From Eremomyces bilateralis CBS 781.70 (lineage: Eukaryota > Ascomycota > Dothideomycetes > Eremomycetales > Eremomycetaceae), in NCBI RefSeq assembly GCF_010015585.1, contig NW_022985079.1, forward strand, positions 578,548 through 642,547: 64,000 nucleotides of DNA. Reading direction: 5' to 3'. A program made the position numbers and the translations under genes. A model generated the notes under the pieces. It was not told where the DNA came from. It saw only the letters and a list, made by a program, of their open reading frames with translations, and did not search any database. The number at the start of each line of letters is the position of its first letter. Positions within the stretch are counted from its first letter, which is position 1. Of the stretch, positions 1-9,867 are shown in pieces.

Positions 1-1
1 C

Positions 2-1108
2 GCCTCCTCGTTCTGCGTGTTCGCCTTGGGATCCGATACGGTGAACTCTTTACGGAGCCCCGCGTCCGCAAACAGTATCTTCAGCGTCAGGCCGACCCGA
101 GGTCTGATATCCAGAAGCGGTGTGATTCCGCTCAGCTATACTCAGGATACGGTTGGCCCGATGGCGAGATCGGTTGAAGACCTTGCCATTGCGTTGTCAG
201 TAATGGCAAGCGTAGGATACGATCCGTCGGACAATACCACCGCCTTAAGTCCACCCGGGTTTCAGGAAACCAACTTTGCGAGCGGCCTATCTCTTGGGAC
301 GCTCCAAGGAAAACGTCTGGGGCTTTTGGAGCCATTCTTCAACCGGACAGCCAGTGACGAGACGACTCCGGTCAACGAGGCGATGAACGCTGCCATCGGC
401 CGGCTCGAAGCCGCTGGAGCCACCATCGTCCCGATTCGAGAGAGCGTGTACAATCCGACTACGATTGCGGCAGAGCTGGATACTCAACGGTTTGAGTACC
501 GAGAACTCCTCAACGCCTACCTTTCGCGCCCGGAGTTGGGTGGTCGGCATCCCCGGGACTTTGCCGAGTTCTATACTACCAAAGCGGAGGGTGGAAAGGG
601 AGAGTTCCTCGTCATGCCGTCAGGATACGAGTATGTTCGTAATTCCTCCGTGTCGTCGACCGGCAATGCGACATATGCGTCAGTGCAACAGGGGGTCGCC
701 AACCTGACCCTCACCCTTGCGTCCACCTTCGCCACCCATTCTCTGGACGCCATCATCTACCCCGAACAACGGAACCTCGTAGTGAAGATCGGATCGCCAT
801 CCCAGTCCGGCCGCAACGGGATCCTCGCGGCCCTGACCGGGCATCCCGTCGTGACCGTGCCTGCGGGCTTCAGCCCCAGCACAGCGGACGCGCCTCGAGG
901 CGTCCCGATCGGAATGGAGATCTTGGGTCCGAAATGGAGCGAAAAAGAGCTTCTCGCCATCGCGCACGCGTACGACAAGGTCGGCGCAACCCGAAGATCG
1001 CCGGAATGGGCGGACCGACACGTCGAAAGTCAGGATCTGACCCAGGTACCAGTGATTGTTCCGGACCGCGCGAACATTCCTGCGGTGTATCCGATCGGTG
1101 TTTTGTGA
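2..1108 (+). CDS. Amidase-signature family protein, 5' end outside window
   Basis: C-terminal part of an amidase-signature enzyme, a family that hydrolyses carboxylic amides with a Ser-cisSer-Lys triad. The reading frame is open from base 2, so the start and the Gly/Ser-rich loop with the catalytic Lys and cis-Ser lie left of the window. The segment SDTVNSLRSPAS (about 32-67) holds the nucleophile Ser (codon 47-49). It is followed by RPTRGLISRSGVIP and DTVGPMARSVEDLA, both typical of the fungal secreted/cytosolic amidase branch. About 368 residues remain, ending at TGA 1106-1108, without a visible intron. The natural substrate cannot be told; fungal paralogues are often annotated as glutamyl-tRNA amidotransferase subunit A by similarity only, and nothing here supports that role. 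Confidence 0.9.
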   Translation, partial: ASSFCVFALGSDTVNSLRSPASANSIFSVRPTRGLISRSGVIPLSYTQDTVGPMARSVEDLAIALSVMASVGYDPSDNTTALSPPGFQETNFASGLSLGTLQGKRLGLLEPFFNRTASDETTPVNEAMNAAIGRLEAAGATIVPIRESVYNPTTIAAELDTQRFEYRELLNAYLSRPELGGRHPRDFAEFYTTKAEGGKGEFLVMPSGYEYVRNSSVSSTGNATYASVQQGVANLTLTLASTFATHSLDAIIYPEQRNLVVKIGSPSQSGRNGILAALTGHPVVTVPAGFSPSTADAPRGVPIGMEILGPKWSEKELLAIAHAYDKVGATRRSPEWADRHVESQDLTQVPVIVPDRANIPAVYPIGVL

Positions 1109-1856
1109 GAGGTTGTTTGGCCATTTTGCCAATGATATGAATTACTATTTAGACGAATACCTAGACCGTGTTTCCTGCGCGAGCATCACTCATCCATGCA
1201 GTCAGCTTGTGTCAGATTGCAGCACCCCATTCATCCCAACCTCCAAGCGACATTAATTCCCGAGATTAGATCATTACACAGCACATGTTGCCAACTCGCC
1301 ATGCTAGTGGCGTTTTCGCTGACCGTTCCCTGGGTCCACGCGGCCTGGATGGTGATTGGTGATGGGTGAGATCTGCGTTGGGGTCTCTTCCGAACGGTAG
1401 ATTTGGCCCCCATTATTCGGCTCGATCCTCCAATCACCCGCCTGTAAACTCTCAGAGACCCACTCCTCCGCTTCCAACTTTTCCAGTTTCGGAAGTTTCT
1501 TCATCGCCTCAATTTCCGGTTTAACTACGCCGACTTTATTACTATTATCATCGCGCGACACTGCCATCTTTTCCAGCACTTGTCCCTAAGCCTTGAATGC
1601 TGCGCCACGCCGTCATCATCCGTGTGATGTTTCGTGTCGCTCGGTTGGGTTTGGCTCCGGGCCCGGGGTTGCCCTACGGTGGTGATATGTACCCCTTTCC
1701 CGCCCGTCGCTATATAAAGATGCTGTTCTAGACTTTCAAGTTTGAACATCTCTGTTTCGCATTTCAAAAATCTGTCTACTAGCGTCTAATCTGTTCTGCT
1801 CTACTTCCAATTCAAAGCCACATACTCAACCTTCCATCACTACTCTAATCACCAAG
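1109..1856. other. Intergenic, promoter of the secreted-protein gene
   Basis: No coding potential is recognised. The last 150 bases carry a TATA box and a pyrimidine/CAA-rich leader belonging to the next gene. Confidence 0.7.
1711..1718 (+). promoter_or_regulatory. TATA box of the small secreted-protein gene
   Basis: TATATAAA lies 139 bases before the start codon at 1857. It is followed by a C/T- and CAA-rich leader ending ATCACCAAGATG, a good fungal initiation context. This is typical of strongly or inducibly expressed fungal genes. Confidence 0.65.
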
Positions 1857-2309
1857 ATGCATATCAAGCACCTCCTCCTCCCCGTCCTCGCCGGCCTCGC
1901 CGCCGCCCAACTCGACCTCGGCAACGTCGCCAACTCCATCATCTCCGAAGGCAGCAGCGTCCTCAACGCCGTCACCTCCGACGTTCCGGGCGCCTTCAGC
2001 TCCATCACCGATCGCGTGGCCTCCGGCGCCACCGACCTGGCCTCCGCGGCCGAAAGCCTGAACTCGCAAATCACCAGCGGCGCTGCGTCGATCGGCTCCG
2101 GTGTGAGCTCAAACATCGCCACCAAGGCCAGCAGCGTCCGCTCGGACATCACGGACGCCGCGTCGAGCGTGCGGTCGCAGGCGGGCGAGGCGAGCAGCTC
2201 GCTGAACGCCGCGGCGGGGAGCACGGGTGGCGCGCCAGTCCCGACGGCGGGATTGCATGCCATGGCTGGATTGGTGGGCGCGGGAATTGTCGCGGTGGGA
2301 TTGTTGTGA
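1857..2309 (+). CDS. Small secreted, probably GPI-anchored, Ser/Ala-rich protein
   Basis: Single-exon gene for 150 residues. Residues 1-18 (MHIKHLLLPVLAGLAAAQ) form a classic signal peptide with cleavage expected after AAA or AAQ. The body is low in aromatic residues, rich in Ser, Ala, Thr and Gly, and built of amphipathic stretches with repeated SS-x-x-S and ITD/ATD pieces. The last 16-18 residues (around AMAGLVGAGIVAVGLL) are a hydrophobic tail preceded by a small-residue stretch (GSTGGAPVP), as in GPI-anchored cell-wall proteins. It has no cysteines in the mature part, so it is not a hydrophobin or CFEM protein. A TATA box and a leader of about 110 nt suggest high expression. Function is unknown; surface structural protein is an inference. 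Confidence 0.75.
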   Translation: MHIKHLLLPVLAGLAAAQLDLGNVANSIISEGSSVLNAVTSDVPGAFSSITDRVASGATDLASAAESLNSQITSGAASIGSGVSSNIATKASSVRSDITDAASSVRSQAGEASSSLNAAAGSTGGAPVPTAGLHAMAGLVGAGIVAVGLL

Positions 2310-2849
2310 GGGGTTCTCGGTGATGGGTGCTGTTGATCGTCCGGAAGTTGACCTCCATATCATCTACCGCTCGGGATATTCGGCGCTGTCAGGCCTTACT
2401 TAGAGTTTCAAAGTCGTGAGGCGCTTGCTCGCGTTATGGAGCTTTTGTATGTCTATATTTTTCTTCTGGCTGGGGCTAGAGGCGCGTCAGTTCGACCATC
2501 AAAATTGTGTGATATGGATGTGGATATCTACTGGATCGCTGGGGACGAAACGTCAGACTGCACAGCTGGTTACTATACCCATATCGAGGCATATAGCCCA
2601 AACGATGTCTTTAGAGACCCGAATTTTAGACGACTAATTACTGCCAATTCTATGACATTTCATATCACCTGGACTCTCGTAGTGTCGTGATGCATTCATG
2701 GCTACATGATGCCTTGGAATTTCGTGTCTGAGTATCGACCTGTTTCAAGGTGCGAATTCTCCATCGTAATCCCATCCCATACCAAACGCCTCATCGAGCC
2801 AAACTCAATGGCAATATCGTTGAACTTCATCTCCACAGTGAATGTGAAT
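2310..2849. other. Intergenic region between convergent genes
   Basis: Contains the 3' ends of the secreted-protein gene (plus) and the macro-domain gene (minus). Only short, unconvincing reading frames are present; no RNA gene or repeat was seen. Confidence 0.6.
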
Positions 2850-3810
2850 TCACCTTTTGCTCGGCTCGCCCTCATCTACGTCGTCGCCTGCCGTCTCCTG
2901 TGCGCTTATTCGCTCCACGGCGACCCACCCCTGATCTATATCCTCGAACCCAGACGTTGACTTCTGACGCTTGGGTTTGGGTTGTCCCTCCAGATCAGGC
3001 TCATTCTTGGGTGGATCTGGAAGTTTCGATGCAAGAGATGATGCGGGTTGTTCCTCTTTGGAGTCGGATGGCGCAGTCGGGGCATTCTCCTCGCTTGTTG
3101 GGGGAAAAAAGGTGCTAGTAGATGGTGAGCATGCCGCGTCCGATATTGAGAACAGATAGAGTTTGGCCTCGGTCGTACCTTGCGTTTTCATGGTACGCCT
3201 TCTCGTCCTTCTCCAAGAAGCTGCAGAAAATAACGTTCAAGATCTTCGAGCCATCCTTCCCCTCCAAGAAGTCTCTCACTTCGCTCAGGGCAGTTCGGCA
3301 CGCATCAACACTGGGGTATCCATACACACCAGTGCTGATGCACGGGAAGGCGACACTCTTTAAGCCCCTTTCCACCGCCAGCTCCAGACTGCGCCGGTAA
3401 CATCCGCGGAGGAGCTTCTCATGCAGCCCCTGCCCCTTCGTCAGATAATAGATGGGACCAACGGCGTGGATCACGGCTTTGCACGGCAAGTCGTAGGCCC
3501 CGGTAATCTTCGCGCTTCCCGTTTCGCAGCCGTGTAAGGTCCTGCACTCCTCGACAAGCTCGAATCCTGCGGCGCGGTGGATGGCTCCATCAACGCCGCC
3601 GCCGCCGAGCAATGAATCGTTCGCGGCATTGACAATGGCATCGACCGAGAGGGCTGTGATGTCGTTTCGAATGAGCCCGATTTTCGCGTTCAGGTCGGCG
3701 TTGGGTGGGTAGGCGATGGACGGCTTGGGGTCAATGGGAAGGCGATGGATCTGGTAGAGGAGCGAAAGGTTGGGGATGGTGGAGAGCGAGAGCGGTTTGG
3801 GTGGTGCCAT
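2850..3810 (-). CDS. Macro-domain protein (MacroD-type ADP-ribose hydrolase)
   Basis: Two exons, 3810-3179 and 3114-2850, with a 64-bp intron (GTACGA..ACTAG, 3115-3178); 298 residues. The start is the ATG at 3810, giving MAPPKPLSL; an in-frame upstream extension to 3879 looks like leader. The macro fold occupies about residues 35-205. [20 protein letters not shown] is the ADP-ribose-binding and catalytic loop of MacroD enzymes, [16 protein letters not shown] follows, and [12 protein letters not shown] is the second binding loop. These enzymes remove ADP-ribose from proteins or deacetylate O-acetyl-ADP-ribose. The second exon adds FFPPT, where many fungal homologues end, and then about 85 disordered residues with a basic PKPKRQK patch (possible nuclear signal) and an acidic end. 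Confidence 0.92.
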
Positions 3811-4302
3811 GGTTGAGAATAAGATCCGAGGGATTGGAGGAGTAGAATGATTATCTTCTAGAGTGAAAGTACTACACACTCGTGGTTAGCTATATACTTC
3901 GGCGAAGCAGAATGATGCTGCCTACACTCCCGAGAGTACCTTGCTGTCCAGTCTCCACTACTGGTATCCCGGCTGGGTAGCTCACCAGTACATGCGGAGG
4001 AGATGGTCAGGGATCGGGTTCCCTACAAATCAATTCCGTGCACACACTGGCAATGTGTGTGAATGGATGGAAGGAGGAATTGTACGGAGGATTCTGATTG
4101 CTGGGAGCGGAATGTGGAGTTGCTCAGGTCGTTCCTAGTCTCAGGCTCCAACACAACGGAAGTTGGGGAAGTCGTGACCGGAGGTTGGTGTTGCCGCACT
4201 GTGACTGGTTCCAGGACAGAGGTGTGTGGCGCAACATGTGGCGCTTGGAACATTATAGTCCCTAGTCAGGTGATATTTGTTGTTTCATTTCAAGCCACAT
4301 GT

Positions 4303-4310
4303 TGACGTCA
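4303..4310. promoter_or_regulatory. CRE palindrome TGACGTCA
   Basis: Perfect 8-base palindrome recognised by ATF/CREB-type bZIP factors (AtfA/Atf1 in filamentous fungi). It lies about 490 bases from each divergent start codon, so it could serve either gene. An 8-mer may occur by chance, so the assignment is tentative. Confidence 0.4.
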
Positions 4311-4626
4311 GCAATATTGCCAAGACCCAATCCAAACATTCCGCTTCCGCACTGTGGCGCTCGCATTGATTTCCAATCGCTGATTAACGCCAGACAGGCG
4401 TCTGAGTCTCTGAGCAAACATTCCAACAGCACTCGAACGTCCTGTTCCGCGATTTGGAAATGGTATTCAAGTATCTTAGGTAAATAATTACATAATACAT
4501 TGGTACTGCATGCATAATTAGGTACTGCTTACTGAATCCCCATCTGTCCATCACGAAATGGAACTAAGGGTTCGAGAACCAGCTACTCCTCGCGAGCCCC
4601 GTCGAGCAGTTCTATCCATCTAGGGG

Positions 4627-4635
4627 TATATATAT
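4627..4635 (+). promoter_or_regulatory. TATA run of the pirin gene
   Basis: TATATATAT lies 156 bases before the ATG at 4791. Transcription would be expected to begin around 4660-4700, leaving a leader that includes the in-frame sequence described under the pirin gene. Confidence 0.55.
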
Positions 4636-4790
4636 GTCTCTGAATGCCTCCTCCTCTTGAGATCGCCACATCAAATATCAATCCGTAGAAATCACAGTTC
4701 AACTGTATTACTACCGTCAAGCTGGCTTCACGACTCCTCCGTTCATCACTGCCTCGAGTCACCCCCCGCCTGTCTCAAACTTCTCGAGCA

Positions 4791-5594
4791 ATGTCTACAG
4801 CTACACAGAACTTAACAGTTACTACCCGCCCGTGGAACACGCGAGGACACGCTGACCACGGCTGGCTCCACACCTACCACACCTTCTCCTTCGCATCATA
4901 CTATGACGCATCCTACACCTCGTATGGACCGTTGCGCGTCATCAACGAGGACCGCGTAGCCCCTTCGAAGGGCTTCGGTGCCCACCCCCATGCCGAACAC
5001 CTCATCTGGACCTACGTCGTGTCCGGGGAACTGTCCCACAAAGACAGTCTCGGCAACGTCGAGACCCTCACTCGCGGCGACGTCCAGTTCACGAGCGCCG
5101 GAACCGGCGTGCGCCACAGCGAATGGAACGGTCATACGGAGCGCGAGGTGCACTTCCTCCAGATCTGGGCCAAGCCGAGCACGAAAGGCCTCGCCCCGGA
5201 ATATGTCACGCGCCGCTTCGAGGAGGCGGAGAAGCAGGACCGCTTGGCGAGGATCATCGACTCGGTCGACCGAGTGGGGGAGAACGCGGACAATGCGGAG
5301 GGTCCGATCGCCTTGCACGCCGACTTGACTATGGATACCACGGTTCTTTCGCCTGGTAAAAAAGTGGTGCACGACCTCGTGGCCAAAGGGCCGAGGAAGG
5401 TCTATGTCCACGTGGTTATGAAGGGTCGGCTTCAGCCGAAGCAGGGCGGCTCTCAGATCAAGATCGGAGATAAGGTTTTGGGAGAAGGAGACGGTGCCTT
5501 TGTCGAGGGAGCGGAAGGGCCAGGAACGGTTGAAATAGGGAATATCGGGGATTCGGAGGCTGAGGTGTTGGTTTTCGACATGGGACAAAAATAG
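4791..5594 (+). CDS. Pirin family protein (bicupin, YhhW/quercetinase-like)
   Basis: Single exon, 267 residues. The N-terminal cupin has the pirin metal ligands HPH (GFGAHPHAEHLIWTY, about residues 63-77), then SGELSHKDSLGN, and the fourth and fifth ligands in GTGVRHSEWN (His and Glu), so Fe(II) binding is expected. The second cupin (about 175-265) is shorter and lacks obvious ligands, as in YhhW-type members. Bacterial and plant relatives are transcription co-regulators or quercetin 2,3-dioxygenases; the fungal substrate is unknown. The frame stays open upstream to 4689 without an ATG, and encodes an Arg/Ser/Leu-rich stretch resembling a mitochondrial presequence, preceded by a CTG in good context at 4722. 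A second, CUG-started isoform is possible. Confidence 0.92.
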   Translation: MSTATQNLTVTTRPWNTRGHADHGWLHTYHTFSFASYYDASYTSYGPLRVINEDRVAPSKGFGAHPHAEHLIWTYVVSGELSHKDSLGNVETLTRGDVQFTSAGTGVRHSEWNGHTEREVHFLQIWAKPSTKGLAPEYVTRRFEEAEKQDRLARIIDSVDRVGENADNAEGPIALHADLTMDTTVLSPGKKVVHDLVAKGPRKVYVHVVMKGRLQPKQGGSQIKIGDKVLGEGDGAFVEGAEGPGTVEIGNIGDSEAEVLVFDMGQK

Positions 5595-5921
5595 TGATAT
5601 TGAAATCGATCCCAGGCAACATCTTGCTTCATCCAAATGAATGTATCTAGCATGGCGTTAAGGGATATGGAAAAGTCACAAATCGAAGAAGTCAAAAAAG
5701 CTGTTGGGGAAATATGCTCCGTACTGCAGGTCTCATAGGAAGCCCTAGTACTTCCTGATAATTAATCGCCATACCTATACGGTCCGTCCAAACATGCAAT
5801 TGTGTAGCAACAATTGTCCGTTCAGTTGCCCTAACGCCTCGCTCTTATGGATATCTCAAAACACAAAAAGAAAAAGGCAAAGTAAATGCATGAGAAGGTT
5901 AAGGATGGTAAGAGGCTACCT
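5595..5921. other. Intergenic region between convergent pirin and Spo71-like genes
   Basis: 327 bases of 3' flanking sequence for both genes; A/T-richer than the coding DNA, nothing else recognised. Confidence 0.6.
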
Positions 5922-8900
5922 CTAGCCCGGTTGCCCTGCAATGCGAACATCCTCCACGCCCTGCTGACGTTCAATCTCCATACCGATCGCTAGCACCCAT
6001 CGATCTCTTTCCGCGCGGCTCCTCGTCCGGAACACCTCGTTTCGCCCCGTCACGCCCAGCTGACTGACCCTCTTCAGCCGTGATCGCATTCGGGTTTCCA
6101 GTCCGCTGCGCGAGCCGGATCCGGTTGAGCCGGCCGATTCACGCCTTGCATCGATCTGTGGATCCGCCGGAGTCTTTTTGGATTCCTCCAGCTCCTGACT
6201 GCGGAAGAAGCTCTTCCGCTTGCTGTGCCAAATCACGAAGCTCGTCATCAGATCATCGTCTTGGCTGGTCCAGCCGTCTTCCCGATAGAGCCGCGGCAGC
6301 GCCGTTCGGCCGGGGCGGTTGCTGTCGAACGTTCGATTCTGATACAGCAGCTCTGGCTCGGTCAAGGGCCCCGAATAGATGTAACACTCGCTCAAATCGA
6401 TGGCCTGCACTTTTTCGTGGTGAATCTGTGGCACTTGGATGCCGGACTGCGTGCGAAGGCTGGACGAAAAGATGAGGAGCTTGCCTTGGGTTAGGATGAC
6501 CGAGACGCGGATGAAATTGGTGTGCTTCCGGGGCTTGCGGAACAAGGAGCCGGACAGGTGGATCGCTCGACAACACGACGGGCCGCACATGTTGTATATG
6601 TCCGAAGAGGCGAACGAATTCGTGACTTCCCACTTCCGTGCATATTGACCGACGATGGCTTCCGCAGCCTCGTCGATGCGTAGCTGTTCGAGATTTTGTT
6701 TCCGAACCAGCTGCAGAAGGGTGACGTCCATCTTCGTGCGGGCCTTCCAATACCGCACAAGATCACGGAGGCAGCGTTTCCACTCGTTTTTCGTGACTTT
6801 ATCGTACGCCTGCAAGCGGATGATCAAACCGTTTCGGAGGACCAGTTCGAACGTCCGGTCGTCGTCGAAGTTTCCGGACATCCCATCTTCTCTATATGTA
6901 TCCGGAACTTCTTCATCATAATCCGCATCAGGACCCTCATCGACGTTGTCGTCAGCGACGGTGTCACCGCGCACCACGTTTCGCACCTTGGTCACATTGC
7001 AGAGGTTGATGCACCCGTCGCATTCCGCAAGGATATTGACCTTCCTCTGCATCTCAGCATAGGCCCCTCGATCGTGATGAGAGGCTGTGGTTTCCGATGC
7101 TCTTGACCCCAGCCACTGTATTCTATCATCCTTGACCGGGAATGGATCGATGTTGTACATGAGCGGCGGTGGTTCCACGATCTCCTCACTCGCTGGGACT
7201 TCGGTGCTCCTAGATTCCGCAAGGGTGGGAGGAGGCGGCGGCACTACCTTCGCTGGGCGGTTGAAGACGAGAAATTCATCATGGGTCGAGAAATACAACC
7301 GTTTGTGGAACAGTTTGCCCATTCTCTGATGAACACCCCGCTGCGAAGTCAGTCGAACCAAGAAACCTTCGACAGGCAGAGGTTCCGTGATGAATTCGCC
7401 GCCGTTCACTCGCACTGTGGTCGCGTAATGTCGTTTTTGTCGGAGTTCCAGGTCATGAGACTTGATCATTGCCAGCGTGCCGTACATCTTGCGTTCATTC
7501 GCGCCATGGATCCATTCCAAACGATCATACCGTCTCCACGCTAGACCAAACGACCGGTCTTCTCCTGCAAGCACTTCCATGACGTCGCGAAACTGGGAGG
7601 ATTCTTTCAGAAGGATAAGACATCGCGAAACGATTTGGCTTGCGACCGCCTGCTCTTGCTCCAACGTCTTAGTGATAGCAGTGTCATCCCCCTCCGCAGC
7701 CGGCAGAAGATCCCGAGACTCCTCGAGATCCTGGAAGGGATTGTCAAGCAGCAAGTTGACGTTTAGGTCGGGGACGTTCACCTGGAGTTCTGCCGCTCGC
7801 CTCCAGCCTAGGATGTTTCGCAGAAACGTATGCCACTCCACCCCAGCGATTCCCGATCGTGTTCGCAGCAAGAATATCCTCGTGCCTCGTGGAAAAGACT
7901 CCCAGAGCACCAAGGTCTTGTCCAAACTGCTGAAGAGGTTGACGCGAACGCGTTTCAGGTCCAGGTTCAACTCAAACTTGAATCGCTTTTTCAGCTCGGG
8001 CGTCTCAACCTCCGGGATCACTCGCGTCTCATAGATCTGCAGCACGAACCCAGCGCCGTCCTCCCCGCCTTCTCGACACACCACCATGTACTCCCGCCAC
8101 TTCTCGAGAGTCCGTGTGATTATCTTCTCGCTGCAGTTCTCATCGTAGTCTGCCGGCAGCTTCGTGTCCGGTGACAAGTCCACGCGGATCAGCATTTTCT
8201 CCATCTTTACGATTTGGCCTTCTTGACGTCGACGACGGAATAGCGCCCCTGCACGGGTTTGCATGGAAACCTGTCCCGCCCGAGCTTTGGCTAAAAGATG
8301 TGCGCGACGGGAATCTTCCGCTATATCGAAGTGAACTACTCCACGGCTTTTCCTACGAGCTGACCGTTTGGAACCGGTCACTTGTTCGGCATCAGGTTCA
8401 ATACGCGCTTCCTCGTCATCGCCATGGACTAGATGGAGGCCCGGCCCGTTAGTTGGATCCTGGTCGCGGGTATATGCTCCGTCGAGACCATGTCGTAGAA
8501 GAGAGACATTGGACGAAGTGGGCTCGAGAGGACCGGTATCCGACCCAGGAACACCCAATAGGCTTGACACCCTGCGAGTTTCTGTTGCATCTGAATTGGC
8601 TTGCTCCTCGTCTCCAGCTGGACCTGGGTCATTGTCAGACTGCGCATTTGTCCTTGGCTCTCCGTTCGGCTGGTCGGTCATGAGCACCTCCTCCTGCGCC
8701 GACCTCGTCCTGCTACTGGACTGCGAGGATTGTATTGACTCTGCATCTGAAGACATTTCGGCTTCTCGTAACGGTCTCGATTCCTCTATGATGTCCTCCA
8801 TTTGCTCCCCAGAAACATCTCGTTCCAGCGATCCGGCTCCATCATCGTCGGGCGATCGTTCTCCTGGCGCGGGCGATGCCGATGGGGCAGCAATCGTGGC

Positions 8901-9320
8901 ATCAGCATCCCCATCGTCATCTTCCGAGTCCGCTTCCGTAAGATCCCCAGGCTGTGGAAAGCTCGCGGCAAACGAAGCCGATGCGCTCGGGCCCACAAGA
9001 CCAAGCAATCGTCGCTGTCGTGCCGTTTCTGGGTTGGCTGAGAAGGTGACGGCTCGGGAGGAGTAGTTGATGTGTAAACGATGCTGATACCGCTCGCGTC
9101 GATGGGTCTTCAGCCAGCCCTCGGGAATGGGTCCGATGAAGTGGCGCCTGGCGGTGATGTGGAGGTGGTTGGGAGTCGCATGTTGCTGCGATCAATGAGT
9201 CTGAGTTCACCACTACAATCAGAAAAGCCGACGTACAAGTCGTTGAGCGGTATAGGACTTGGAGTCAAGCTTCGGGGCCGAAGGTTGGGTAGGATCAACG
9301 TGTGATGGCTGGGGATTCAT
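5922..9320 (-). CDS. Spo71-like large PH-domain protein
   Basis: Two exons: 9320-9237 (28 codons, MNPQPSHVDP...) and 9185-5922, with a 51-bp intron (GTACGT..CGCAG, 9186-9236); 1115 residues. The splice restores the conserved N-terminal block RRHFIGPIPEGWLKTHRRE (about residues 40-60) of the Spo71 family. Residues about 90-330 are acidic, Ser-rich and disordered. A conserved block begins near ALFRRRRQEGQIVKMEKML (about 340) and continues through WHTFLRNILGW and VNLLLDNPFQ; PH-like segments follow, the last with an RSRAERDRWVLAIGMEIE helix at the C terminus. Yeast Spo71 is a meiosis-specific PH protein that recruits Vps13 to the prospore membrane. A membrane-adaptor role in sporulation is inferred here. 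The start is set by the splice model; the nearest alternative start within exon 2 would lose the family signature. Confidence 0.75.
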
Positions 9321-9867
9321 CTGCCATGAAACAGCCTTTACGCGGATGGACCACGACGCGGGCGGTTGGAAAGGAACAATAGATTAGAAATTAGTCATTT
9401 AGGCGCGATCAAACAATACGAAGCACAATACTAAGAAGAAGTGAATAATGATGCATGGAGAGGAAGTGGTCGACTTCAAGCCTTCGAATGCAGTGGTGTA
9501 GATATAGTTCCCATCCCTGCTGCCCTTGCTGATAACTGGGCCGACGTCATCCATCACGACCAAAGCGCGAGCCTCTACTCTCAAGGCACAACTATGATTG
9601 ACAGATTGAGAGCTCTTTCTTGATCTTGTGGGTGGTGGTGCATGGCCGTTCTTAGTTGGTGGAGTGATTTATTGGCCGTTTAACTGTTCGAACGAACGAC
9701 AGACCAAGGCCGTAACCGACTGATAAATGGTAACCAGGCTAGCTGTGGGGGCCTCCAGCGTCAGAGAAGCCTCTCCTGATTTATGAACAGGTACTATAAG
9801 AGCCGCATTCACCCAAAGAGCTACCTAACGGACGCTGCAATCGCAAAGCAAAGGAACTCGTCATCAC
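9321..9867. other. Intergenic region, upstream of the Spo71-like gene
   Basis: 547 bases between the Spo71-like start and the Yvc1 stop, both on the minus strand. No coding or RNA feature recognised. Confidence 0.6.

Larger units (their letters stand above)
3811..4790. other. Divergent promoter region, macro-domain gene and pirin gene
   Basis: Intergenic DNA between divergently transcribed genes. It holds a full CRE palindrome (4303-4310), a TATA run (4627-4635) for the pirin gene, and a leader open in the pirin frame from 4689. The remainder shows nothing recognisable. Confidence 0.65.

Noticed and set aside
680-1132. Long minus-strand frame (150 codons) opposite the amidase
   Set aside because: Antisense shadow of a well-conserved coding frame, no recognisable protein.
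4565-4620. GGGTTCGAGAACC as a tRNA T-arm
   Set aside because: No matching acceptor stem, D-arm or anticodon arm around it. No tRNA or rRNA gene found elsewhere by eye.
4896-5636. 246-codon minus-strand frame opposite pirin
   Set aside because: Mirrors codon structure of the pirin gene; no homology signal.
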